From an uncultured Lachnospiraceae bacterium (GTDB lineage Bacteria > Bacillota > Clostridia > Lachnospirales > Lachnospiraceae): 11,074 nt of DNA. Positions 1 through 5,206 of this stretch are shown piece by piece (the first letter of the stretch is position 1; each line of letters starts with the position of its first letter). The position numbers and the translations under genes were made by a program. The notes below the pieces were generated by a model that saw nothing but the letters and a program-made list of their open reading frames with translations, ran no database searches and was not told where the DNA came from. The stretch spans positions 1 through 11,074 of the forward strand of contig CAJUFE010000086.1 in NCBI GenBank assembly GCA_910585635.1. The letters are read 5' to 3'.

Positions 1-100
1 CCTGTTGTGACATGCCCCTCCCGGAGCGGACCCCTTGCGACATCTCTATGCGATAGGCCTCCCTAGCGTGGGATTAAACGTAACATCTCAGCCCTGAGAA
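1..100. other. Unassigned region before the fbp terminator
   Basis: No gene is recognised here. One + strand frame is open from the window edge to a TAG at 64-66, but the implied 21 residues match nothing I know and could be chance. Two similar 9-mers, TTGTGACAT near position 5 and TTGCGACAT near 36, lie 31 nt apart. A small TCTCAG/CTGAGA palindrome sits at 86-99, directly before the terminator. The segment may be the 3' end of an upstream transcript, protein-coding or RNA, that is cut by the window edge. Confidence 0.3.
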
Positions 101-134
101 AAGGGAAGCAGAAGATCCTCTGCTTCCCTTTTTT
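99..134 (+). terminator. Intrinsic terminator upstream of fbp
   Basis: A perfect 12-bp stem (101-112 with 119-130, arm AAGGGAAGCAGA) encloses a 6-nt loop. The right arm runs into TTTTTT at 129-134, the classic Rho-independent form. On the minus strand the stem is followed by TTTTCTC, so weaker two-way use is possible. It ends whatever transcript enters from the left and insulates fbp, whose promoter begins only about 10 nt later. Confidence 0.85.
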
Positions 135-143
135 CGCGCCAGA

Positions 144-152
144 TGGTATAAT
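144..152 (+). promoter_or_regulatory. Extended -10 promoter for fbp
   Basis: TGGTATAAT at 144-152 is a perfect TATAAT hexamer preceded by the TGn extension. The -35 position falls inside the terminator arm and shows no TTGACA-like box, which is usual for extended -10 promoters. Transcription would start near 159, giving a leader of about 28 nt (or 52 nt to the alternative start). Confidence 0.65.
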
Positions 153-186
153 GTTACAAACTATATCAATGTAGGACCATATCAAG

Positions 187-2148
187 ATGGCCATCACATG
201 GAGGGAACGAATGCGAGATCTGGACTATCTGAAACTGCTATCGAAGGAATATCCCACCATCCGGTCTGCCTGCAGCGAGATCATCAATCTGCAGGCGATC
301 ATGGGGCTTCCGAAAGGGACAGAGTATTTCTTCAGCGATCTACATGGTGAATATGAAGCGTTTGTACATCTTTTAAGGAGCTCTTCAGGGATCATCCGGG
401 AGAAGATCAAGGAGACCTTCGGATACATCATCGCGGAGGAGGAGCAGGTGGAACTGGCGAACCTGATCTATTATCCGGAGCGGGTGATCGGGAAGATGCG
501 GGCAAGAGGGAGAGATACAGAGGACTGGCAGAAGGTGACGATCTATCGCCTGGTGCGCATCTGCAAGGTGGTATCGTCCAAATATACCCGCTCGAAGGTA
601 AGAAAGAAGATGCCCCAGGAATTTGCCTATGCGATCGATGAGCTCCTCCATGTGGATTATAATGATGAAAATAAAAAGGTCTATTACAGCGAGATCCTGC
701 ACACGATCTTGGATGTCCAGATGGGGGACAAGTTCATCATCGCCCTGTGCAACCTGATCCAGAACCTGACCATCGATAATCTCCATATCATCGGCGATAT
801 CTTCGACCGGGGCCCCAGGGCGGACATCATCATGAACGAGCTGATGCAGTTCCATGATGTGGATATCCAGTGGGGGAACCATGATATCTCCTGGATGGGA
901 GCGGCCACGGGCAATCTGGCCAGTATCTGTGTCGTGCTGCGGATCGCGATCAGCTACAATAGCTTTGACGTGCTTGAGGACGGCTACGGCATCAATCTAA
1001 GACCCCTGTCCATGTTCGCCGCCGATGTCTATAAGGACGATCCCTGTAAACGGTTCCAGCCCAAGATCCTGGATAAGAACCTTTACGACGCGGTGGATCC
1101 GGGGCTGGCGGCTAAGATGCATAAAGCGGTGGCGGTGATGCAGTTCAAGCTGGAGGGGCAGATCATCAAACGCCACCCGGATTACCAGATGGAGGAACGC
1201 CTGCTGCTGGAAAGGGTGGACTATACCAAGGGTACAGTGGTCATCGGCGGCGTAGAGTACCCGATGCTGGATATGAACTTCCCCACCATCGATCCGGCAG
1301 ACCCGCTGCGGCTGACCGAGGGGGAGGAAGAGCTTTTGTACACCCTGGCGCTCTCATTCCAGCACAGCGAGCTGCTCCACCGCCACATCAAGTTTGTCTA
1401 CAGCCATGGGAGCATGTATAAATGTGCGAATGCCAATCTGCTGTACCACGGCTGCATCCCCATGCGAAAGGATGGTTCCTTTGAGGAGCTGGTGATCGAC
1501 GGGGTGGCCTATTCCGGTAAGGCGCTGCTGGATCTGATCGACCAGCGGGTGAAAAAGGCCTATTTCCTGCCGGAGCACGATCCGGAGAAGGAGAAATGCC
1601 GGGATTTCATGTGGTATCTGTGGTGCGGCGCGAAGTCGCCGGTCTTCGGAAAAGACAAGATGACCACCTTTGAAAATTATTTTGTGGAAGATAAGGCGAC
1701 CCATAAAGAAAATTACAACCCCTATTATAAGCTGAGCCAGCAGGTGGAATACTGTGATAAGATCTTAAAGGAATTTGGCCTGCCCACCAAGGGCGCGCAT
1801 ATCATCAACGGACATGTGCCGGTAAAGCTGAAGGATGGGGAGACCCCGATCAAGGCGGACGGAAAGCTGTACGTGATCGACGGCGGCCTGTCCAAGGCCT
1901 ACCAGTCCAAGACAGGGATCGCCGGCTACACACTGATCTACAATTCCCATCATCTGGCGCTGGCAGAGCATATGCCCTTTGACCCCGAACGAGAGAGCAC
2001 GCCCCGGGTCTCGGTCGTAGAGAAGATGAAAAAGCGGGTGATGGTGGCTGATACGGACAAAGGCGTGGAGCTGGCGGCCCAGATCAGCGACTTGAAGGAG
2101 CTGGTCAATGCGTATCGGGAGGGCATCCTAAAAGAAAGGATACGGTAA
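187..2148 (+). CDS. fbp: Class III fructose-1,6-bisphosphatase
   Basis: Hydrolyses fructose-1,6-bisphosphate to fructose-6-phosphate plus phosphate, the committed gluconeogenic step, in the cytoplasm. The 653 residues fit the class III family of Firmicutes (Bacillus protein about 670). The metallophosphatase signature is complete: SDLHGE at 50-55, GDIFDRG at 203-209, GNHD at 230-233, YSHG at 405-408 and NGHVPVK from 541. The family-typical C-terminal stretch with VIDGGLSKAYQ follows. The start is uncertain. ATG 187 has TAGGA 10 nt upstream, but ATG 211 (residue 9) has a better GGAGGG at 200-205, and the MRDLDYLKLL sequence from there resembles the usual clostridial N-terminus. The gene follows an extended -10 promoter and lies 3 nt before the HAAS-domain gene, so the two are probably cotranscribed. 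Identification is very secure. Confidence 0.97.
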   Translation: MAITWRERMRDLDYLKLLSKEYPTIRSACSEIINLQAIMGLPKGTEYFFSDLHGEYEAFVHLLRSSSGIIREKIKETFGYIIAEEEQVELANLIYYPERVIGKMRARGRDTEDWQKVTIYRLVRICKVVSSKYTRSKVRKKMPQEFAYAIDELLHVDYNDENKKVYYSEILHTILDVQMGDKFIIALCNLIQNLTIDNLHIIGDIFDRGPRADIIMNELMQFHDVDIQWGNHDISWMGAATGNLASICVVLRIAISYNSFDVLEDGYGINLRPLSMFAADVYKDDPCKRFQPKILDKNLYDAVDPGLAAKMHKAVAVMQFKLEGQIIKRHPDYQMEERLLLERVDYTKGTVVIGGVEYPMLDMNFPTIDPADPLRLTEGEEELLYTLALSFQHSELLHRHIKFVYSHGSMYKCANANLLYHGCIPMRKDGSFEELVIDGVAYSGKALLDLIDQRVKKAYFLPEHDPEKEKCRDFMWYLWCGAKSPVFGKDKMTTFENYFVEDKATHKENYNPYYKLSQQVEYCDKILKEFGLPTKGAHIINGHVPVKLKDGETPIKADGKLYVIDGGLSKAYQSKTGIAGYTLIYNSHHLALAEHMPFDPERESTPRVSVVEKMKKRVMVADTDKGVELAAQISDLKELVNAYREGILKERIR

Positions 2149-2151
2149 CAG

Positions 2152-2667
2152 ATGGATAAAAACGGATTTCTAGAAAAGCTGGCGATGAGTCTGGCTGGGC
2201 AGGTGCCGAGAGCGGTCATCGAGGAAAATATCCGTTATTACGATGAGTATATCTCCGGAGAGGTAAAAAAAGGGACCCCTCTGCAGCAGGTCCTGGATGG
2301 ATTGGGCGATCCACGCCTGATCGCCCGGTCGATCGTGGATGCCAACGGCGGCGGTAATGATATGGCCGGCGTCTATGAGGACAGCACCGGCGCCGACAGC
2401 AGGGAGGCTGGCTACGGCACAGGGGACCGGGGGGATGGCTACGGTACAGGGGACGGAGACTGGCAGGAGAGGAGGACCGCCCCGATCAGAGGCTTCCGTC
2501 TCAGCGGGATCGGCGCCCTCCTCCTCCTTGGCGCGGTCCTGATCATCCTGTTCCTCATCATCGGGACGATCATCGGCGGCATCTTCCTGCTCCTGCGCCC
2601 GATCCTGGTCCCCCTGCTCCTGATCCTCCTCATCTACTCCCTCTTCCAGGGACCCAGGCGCTACTGA
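2152..2667 (+). CDS. HAAS/DUF1700-type small membrane protein
   Basis: 171 residues. Residues 1-64 resemble the HAAS/DUF1700 helical domain: an amphipathic N-terminus, then the LGDPRLIARSIV segment typical of that family. Residues 65-110 form a Gly/Asp-rich linker with two GYGTGD repeats (87-92 and 96-101). Residues about 119-147 and 150-165 are strongly hydrophobic, giving one long or two membrane segments, and the protein ends in QGPRRY. In other bacteria HAAS proteins often accompany PadR-type regulators or act as membrane-associated adaptors; no PadR gene is present here. The start lies 3 nt after the fbp stop, with AAAGGA at 2135-2140 inside the end of fbp, implying translational coupling. 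Its role, and any functional link to FBPase, are unknown. Confidence 0.8.
   Translation: MDKNGFLEKLAMSLAGQVPRAVIEENIRYYDEYISGEVKKGTPLQQVLDGLGDPRLIARSIVDANGGGNDMAGVYEDSTGADSREAGYGTGDRGDGYGTGDGDWQERRTAPIRGFRLSGIGALLLLGAVLIILFLIIGTIIGGIFLLLRPILVPLLLILLIYSLFQGPRRY
2410..2463 (+). repeat. 27-bp in-frame tandem repeat in the HAAS gene
   Basis: Two adjacent 27-bp units (2410-2436 and 2437-2463) begin with the same 18-mer, GGCTACGGYACAGGGGAC, differing at one synonymous position. They encode the GYGTGD repeats of the linker, so copy number could change without a frameshift. Confidence 0.7.
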
Positions 2668-2686
2668 GGACGCGTTTGTACCCTTT

Positions 2687-2726
2687 TGTAACAGTCCAGG
2701 GTATCTGGACTGTTACACCCTTTTTT
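2687..2726 (+). terminator. Terminator-like hairpin ending the fbp unit
   Basis: A perfect 13-bp stem (2687-2699 with 2705-2717) and a 5-nt loop are followed by CCC and TTTTTT at 2721-2726. The 3-nt gap before the T run makes it less than ideal, but no better terminator lies between the HAAS gene and the next promoter at 2756. The hairpin is also copy 1 of the dispersed inverted repeat. Confidence 0.6.
2688..2716 (+). repeat. 29-bp inverted repeat, copy 1
   Basis: Arms GTAACAGTCCAG and CTGGACTGTTAC pair perfectly around the loop GGTAT. It shares arm core and loop with the elements at 7891-7919 and 10763-10791. It lies in the gap between the fbp unit and the NlpC/P60 promoter. Confidence 0.8.
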
Positions 2727-2755
2727 ACTTTTTTGATAAAATCTTTTTCGAAATC

Positions 2756-2784
2756 TTGACAAATATTAAAAAGGTGGTTACAAT
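2756..2784 (+). promoter_or_regulatory. Sigma-A promoter of the NlpC/P60 gene
   Basis: TTGACA at 2756-2761, a 17-nt spacer and TACAAT at 2779-2784 (5 of 6 consensus). Transcription should start near 2791, giving a leader of about 88 nt before the ATG at 2879. Confidence 0.85.
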
Positions 2785-2836
2785 AAAGGAGTGTTCAGTT
2801 AACATATCTGTAACAATTTTGAAACAGATCACCTTT

Positions 2837-2859
2837 CCGGCCTCGGCGCACCGAGCCGG
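2837..2859 (+). promoter_or_regulatory. Leader hairpin before the NlpC/P60 ribosome site
   Basis: CCGG (2837-2840), a bulged C, and CTCGG (2842-2846) pair with CCGAG (2851-2855) and CCGG (2856-2859) around a CGCA loop. It ends 7 nt before the GGAGGA ribosome site (2867-2872). A second, AT-rich pairing (ATCTGT with ACAGAT) lies upstream. No T run follows, so it is not a terminator. It may stabilise the mRNA or affect initiation; it does not match a riboswitch I know. Confidence 0.4.
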
Positions 2860-2878
2860 GATATTTGGAGGATAGACT

Positions 2879-3538
2879 ATGATAAAAGATTGGAAGAAGA
2901 TCGTCAGTGTTGTCTGCTTTTGCGGCGCGATGAGCGTTATGCCCATCACTGCCTACGGCGATACGGTGGAGAACGGACAGGCCTCGGAGGCGGCAGCGGA
3001 CGGGGAGGACCTTCCGGAGACCGACGATGAGCTGGCAGCGGATACCGTCACGGAGGAAGAGGTGCAGGAAGTCCTGCGGGTGATCGATCGGACCTCCGCA
3101 GCCCGATATCTGGAGGAGACTGGCGGAGCCGCTGTCCAGGAAGAGGAAGAGGCAGTCCACATCGATAAGAGCATGAGCTTCCGTCAGGAGATCGTGGACT
3201 ACGCCCTGACCTTTTTAGGCGGACCTTACCGCTATGGCGGCTCCGATCCCAGGACCGGCGTGGACTGTTCTGGCTTTGTCCGCTATGTGCTGAGCAATGC
3301 CGGCGGTATCCAGATCCCCCGTTCCTCCCGTGCCCAGGCCACCCAGGGTATCCCGATCACGGCTGACGAGATGCGGCCGGGCGACCTGCTCTTTTATGGG
3401 AGCGGTAGCGGGATCAACCATGTGGCTATGTATATCGGCTCCGGGAAGATCGTCCATGCTTCTACATATAAGACCGGGATCAAGATCTCCAACTGGGATT
3501 ATCGGCCCCCGGTCCGGATCATGGATGTGATCGGGTAA
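2879..3538 (+). CDS. Secreted NlpC/P60 cell-wall endopeptidase
   Basis: 219 residues. An N-terminal signal peptide (basic MIKDWKK, hydrophobic about 8-25, probable cleavage after AYG at 25-27) is followed by a very acidic, probably disordered linker (about 29-98) and a C-terminal NlpC/P60 domain (about 100-216). The catalytic Cys is C130 in VDCSGFV, the catalytic His H181 in NHVAMYIG, and H193 (VHAST) is the likely third residue. Family members cut peptide stems of peptidoglycan, usually next to D-Glu, outside the membrane. There is no SH3b, LysM or choline-binding repeat, so wall targeting is not obvious. GGAGGA at 2867-2872 lies 6 nt before the ATG. It is a single-gene unit with its own promoter and terminator. 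Domain assignment is secure; physiological role (growth, separation or sporulation) is not. Confidence 0.92.
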   Translation: MIKDWKKIVSVVCFCGAMSVMPITAYGDTVENGQASEAAADGEDLPETDDELAADTVTEEEVQEVLRVIDRTSAARYLEETGGAAVQEEEEAVHIDKSMSFRQEIVDYALTFLGGPYRYGGSDPRTGVDCSGFVRYVLSNAGGIQIPRSSRAQATQGIPITADEMRPGDLLFYGSGSGINHVAMYIGSGKIVHASTYKTGIKISNWDYRPPVRIMDVIG

Positions 3539-3582
3539 GAGCGTGTGAGAGCCAGGAAGGATAAAGAGAAGATAAGGAAAAG

Positions 3583-3619
3583 AAAAAGACCCGGGCAGGG
3601 GAGCTGCCCGGGTCTTTTT
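3583..3619. terminator. Strong bidirectional terminator
   Basis: A perfect 16-bp stem (3583-3598 with 3604-3619, arm AAAAAGACCCGGGCAG) has a 5-nt loop. Going + it ends in CTTTTTG and terminates the NlpC/P60 transcript. Going - it ends in TTTTTCTTTTCC, an even better U tract, which fits a leftward transcript from the promoter at 3718-3690. Confidence 0.92.
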
Positions 3620-3683
3620 GAGGGGAGTGTAAATAATTGATAAGGGGAGAAAGGCTCATTTTAAGGGAAACGAGCCTTCCTCA
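3583..3683 (-). ncRNA. Candidate small regulatory RNA, about 100 nt
   Basis: The minus strand has a promoter (3718-3690), a start expected near 3683, a 5' hairpin (3682-3672 paired with 3657-3647, one mismatch, 14-nt loop), a single-stranded pyrimidine-rich linker and the strong terminator at 3619-3583. The RNA has C-rich anti-Shine-Dalgarno-like motifs in unpaired positions: TTTCCCTT in the hairpin loop, TCTCCCC and CTCCCCTC around the linker, and CTCCC in the terminator loop. That design resembles Gram-positive sRNAs acting through UCCC motifs (RsaE/RoxS, LhrC type). No open reading frame of note is present. Seen in sequence: promoter, stems, motifs. Inferred: expression and function. Alternatively, the hairpin and terminator could be unrelated structures. 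Confidence 0.5.
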
Positions 3684-3689
3684 TTCTTG

Positions 3690-3718
3690 ATCATAACACA
3701 GGAAGGTGGAAAAATCAA
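3690..3718 (-). promoter_or_regulatory. Minus-strand promoter of the sRNA candidate
   Basis: Read on the minus strand: TTGATT (3718-3713), a 17-nt spacer ending in TGT, then TATGAT (3695-3690). This combines a 4-of-6 -35 box, ideal spacing, a TGn extension and a 5-of-6 -10 box. No protein gene lies downstream on that strand before the terminator. Confidence 0.55.
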
Positions 3719-3727
3719 TACGAACTG

Positions 3728-3756
3728 TATAAATTAAAAAAAACCGCCCATACTAT
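3728..3756 (+). promoter_or_regulatory. Possible promoter of the Asn/Ser-rich gene
   Basis: Two readings are possible. TATAAAT at 3728-3734 could be a sigma-A -10 box, but no good -35 box precedes it. ATAAATT at 3729-3735 followed 13 nt later by CATACTAT at 3749-3756 resembles the sporulation mother-cell sigma-E/sigma-K pattern (ATA-type -35, CATA-type -10). Neither is strong. Confidence 0.3.
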
Positions 3757-3810
3757 TCCCGTAACACAAAAAGCCGGCAAGGCCGGACAATGATCAGGAG
3801 GTAACGTAAC

Positions 3811-4014
3811 ATGGCAAAGAATAATTACAATGACATGGACAACAACACCAGCCGCAACAATTCCCAGAACAGCTCCCAGAACAACAGCTCTCAGAACAAC
3901 GGTTCCCAGAACAGCTCTCAGAACAACAGTTCTCAGAACTCTTCTAGGAACAGCTCTTCCAGGAACGGCTCCTCTTTAAAGGATACGACCAGGAACTACA
4001 GCCAGAATGACTGA
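3811..4014 (+). CDS. Low-complexity Asn/Ser/Gln-rich small protein
   Basis: 67 residues, of which 20 are Asn, 19 Ser and 7 Gln. There is no signal peptide and no hydrophobic stretch, so it should be soluble and intrinsically disordered. The middle is built of SQN-type repeats, including two successive 14-residue blocks (18-31 and 32-45). The C-terminal part carries Arg residues (46, 51, 61), and the end is NYSQND. An ideal AGGAGGT at 3796-3802, 8 nt before ATG, and a private terminator at 4078-4118 argue strongly that it is a real gene despite its composition. I do not recognise the family. Composition recalls some spore-associated or surface proteins of Firmicutes, but there is no sequence evidence for that role. 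It is a single-gene unit. Confidence 0.75.
   Translation: MAKNNYNDMDNNTSRNNSQNSSQNNSSQNNGSQNSSQNNSSQNSSRNSSSRNGSSLKDTTRNYSQND
3861..3939 (+). repeat. 42-bp in-frame duplication in the small gene
   Basis: The 37 bases at 3861-3897 recur at 3903-3939 with two differences, both synonymous (TCC/TCT and AGC/AGT). The period is 42 nt, or 14 codons, so copy number can vary without breaking the frame. Confidence 0.8.
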
Positions 4015-4077
4015 GCCGGGCGTTGATCTGGGCGGCCTGCAGAACGGCCGGTCATGAACGATATCGTCTGAAGGGAG

Positions 4078-4118
4078 AGGGACTGCGCAGCCAGACGGCG
4101 CGTGGTCCCTTTCTTTTT
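4078..4118 (+). terminator. Terminator of the Asn/Ser-rich gene
   Basis: The 11-bp stem (4078-4088 with 4100-4110, including two G-T pairs) is extended by an inner GCC/GGC pairing across a bulged A, with loop AGAC. TTCTTTTTG follows at 4111-4119. The minus strand has no T run, so it works only in the + direction. Confidence 0.8.
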
Positions 4119-4245
4119 GTCCACAGCCTGGACCGGGACCTTTTCGGACTGCTCGACGGCCCCCTAAGATCCTCGCACAGGATCGTCCCCGATCGTAAGG
4201 GACTTGCATAGCCTATAGTAAGGAGAAAAAAGGACAGGGTTATTC

Positions 4246-4554
4246 ATGTTTGCTGTGATATCCTTACGTCAGCTGGAACAGATGCTGGACCAGGGGCAGG
4301 AGCTGCTGCTGGTGGACCTGCGTCCGGGATATGCCTATGAAGAGAGCCATCTGTACGGAGCGGTCAATATCCCCTACGGATGTCTGGATGAAGATATCCT
4401 GCAGATGTACGGAAAGCTCCCGGTCGTGTTTTACTGTGAGCATGGAGGAAAGAGCATGCAGGCTGCACGGGAGTTTGGGCGGCTGGGCTGGCGGGCGGCC
4501 AGTATAGGGAGCGGGATCTGTTATTATCACGGGAAATATCTGGTTTCCGGCTAG
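4246..4554 (+). CDS. Single-domain rhodanese-like sulfurtransferase
   Basis: 102 residues, the size of stand-alone rhodanese proteins such as GlpE and PspE. The N-terminal motif LLVDLRPGYAYEESHLYGAVNIP (from residue 21) is the classic rhodanese signature. The active-site loop is CEHGGKS with catalytic Cys64, which carries the persulfide, and Lys69 in the loop position where many members have Arg. Members move sulfane sulfur from thiosulfate or protein persulfides to acceptors in the cytoplasm; the partner here is not evident. Possible ribosome sites AGGA (4231-4234) and AGGG (4236-4239) precede the ATG. TATAGT at 4214-4219 is a possible -10 box without a clear -35. No terminator follows, and the next promoter overlaps the region just after its stop, so some read-through into the next gene is likely. 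Confidence 0.93.
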   Translation: MFAVISLRQLEQMLDQGQELLLVDLRPGYAYEESHLYGAVNIPYGCLDEDILQMYGKLPVVFYCEHGGKSMQAAREFGRLGWRAASIGSGICYYHGKYLVSG

Positions 4555-4561
4555 AACTTCA

Positions 4562-4589
4562 TTGACAGATATGTGGTGAAGGCTATAGA
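4562..4589 (+). promoter_or_regulatory. Sigma-A promoter of the phosphodiesterase operon
   Basis: A perfect TTGACA at 4562-4567, a 16-nt spacer and TATAGA at 4584-4589. Transcription would start near 4596, giving a leader of about 44 nt. It begins 8 nt after the rhodanese stop. A 7-bp complementary pair (ATATCTG 4536-4542, CAGATAT 4566-4572) flanks the -35 box and may be chance. Confidence 0.75.
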
Positions 4590-4639
4590 ATAGAGGTTGT
4601 GTTAGAAAACGATCGAAAAGACAAGGGAGAAATGACGAT

Positions 4640-5197
4640 ATGAAGATCATGGTCGCATCGGATATCCACGGCTCTGCCCATTACTGCCGGATGCTCCTGG
4701 AGGCTTTTAACGCTTCCCAGGCTGACCGGCTGGTGCTGCTGGGGGATATCCTGTACCATGGTCCCAGGAACGATCTGCCTAAGGAGTATGGACCCAAGGC
4801 CGTGATCGAGATGCTGGGACCTTATAAAAATAAGATCTATGGGGTGCGGGGGAACTGTGATACGGAGGTGGACCAGATGGTGCTGCCATTTCCGATCATG
4901 GCGGACTATGGGCTTCTGTCCATAGAGGGAAAGACCTTATACGCCACCCACGGGCATGTGTTCCACCCGGATCATCTGCCGCCTATGCAGGAGGGGGATG
5001 CTCTCCTTTATGGCCATACCCATCTTTTACGGGCGGAGCGGGTCATGGCAGAGGGGATCGGCCAGATCACGGTCTTGAACCCCGGCTCGGTATCGATCCC
5101 CAAGGGAGGGAACCCGGCTACATATGGGATCTTGGAGAAGGGTGTGTTCTCGATCCTCACCTTTGAAGGCGACGTAGTGGCGCAGATCGGTTTATAG
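4640..5197 (+). CDS. yfcE: YfcE-type metallophosphoesterase
   Basis: 185 residues, almost exactly the length of E. coli YfcE (184). Calcineurin-like motifs appear in order: SDIHG at 7-11, GDILYHGPRN from 35, GNCD at 71-74 (the YfcE-type variant of GNHD), THGH at 103-106 and GHTH at 125-128. These bind two divalent metals. E. coli YfcE hydrolyses phosphodiester model substrates, but its cell substrate is unsettled, and the same applies here. AGGGAG at 4624-4629 lies 10 nt before the ATG. It is the first gene of a packed run: the methyltransferase starts 9 nt after its stop, with the ribosome site AGGAG (5196-5200) overlapping the stop codon. A second, shorter relative is encoded at 8583-9074. 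Confidence 0.92.
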   Translation: MKIMVASDIHGSAHYCRMLLEAFNASQADRLVLLGDILYHGPRNDLPKEYGPKAVIEMLGPYKNKIYGVRGNCDTEVDQMVLPFPIMADYGLLSIEGKTLYATHGHVFHPDHLPPMQEGDALLYGHTHLLRAERVMAEGIGQITVLNPGSVSIPKGGNPATYGILEKGVFSILTFEGDVVAQIGL

Positions 5198-5206
5198 GAG
5201 ACCATC

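Noticed and set aside
385..882. Minus-strand frame of 165 residues inside fbp
   Set aside because: A shadow of fbp with no ribosome site, no promoter and no recognisable domain; fbp has all its motifs on the + strand.
2791..2878. c-di-AMP (ydaO-type) riboswitch before the cell-wall hydrolase
   Set aside because: The leader is too short and lacks the conserved core motifs of that class.
3811..4014. CRISPR-like or simple non-coding repeat array
   Set aside because: The repeats keep the reading frame, differ only synonymously, and follow an ideal ribosome site, so this is a coding repeat.
4058..4067. Perfect palindrome ACGATATCGT as an operator
   Set aside because: Only 10 bp, single copy, located after a gene and before its terminator; chance is likely.
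4023..4211. Small + strand frame of 62 residues after the Asn/Ser-rich gene
   Set aside because: It runs through the terminator at 4078-4118, needs a TTG start without a good ribosome site and resembles no protein.
4264..4650. Minus-strand frame of 128 residues over the rhodanese gene
   Set aside because: It covers the intact rhodanese gene and the next promoter, and has no recognisable family features.
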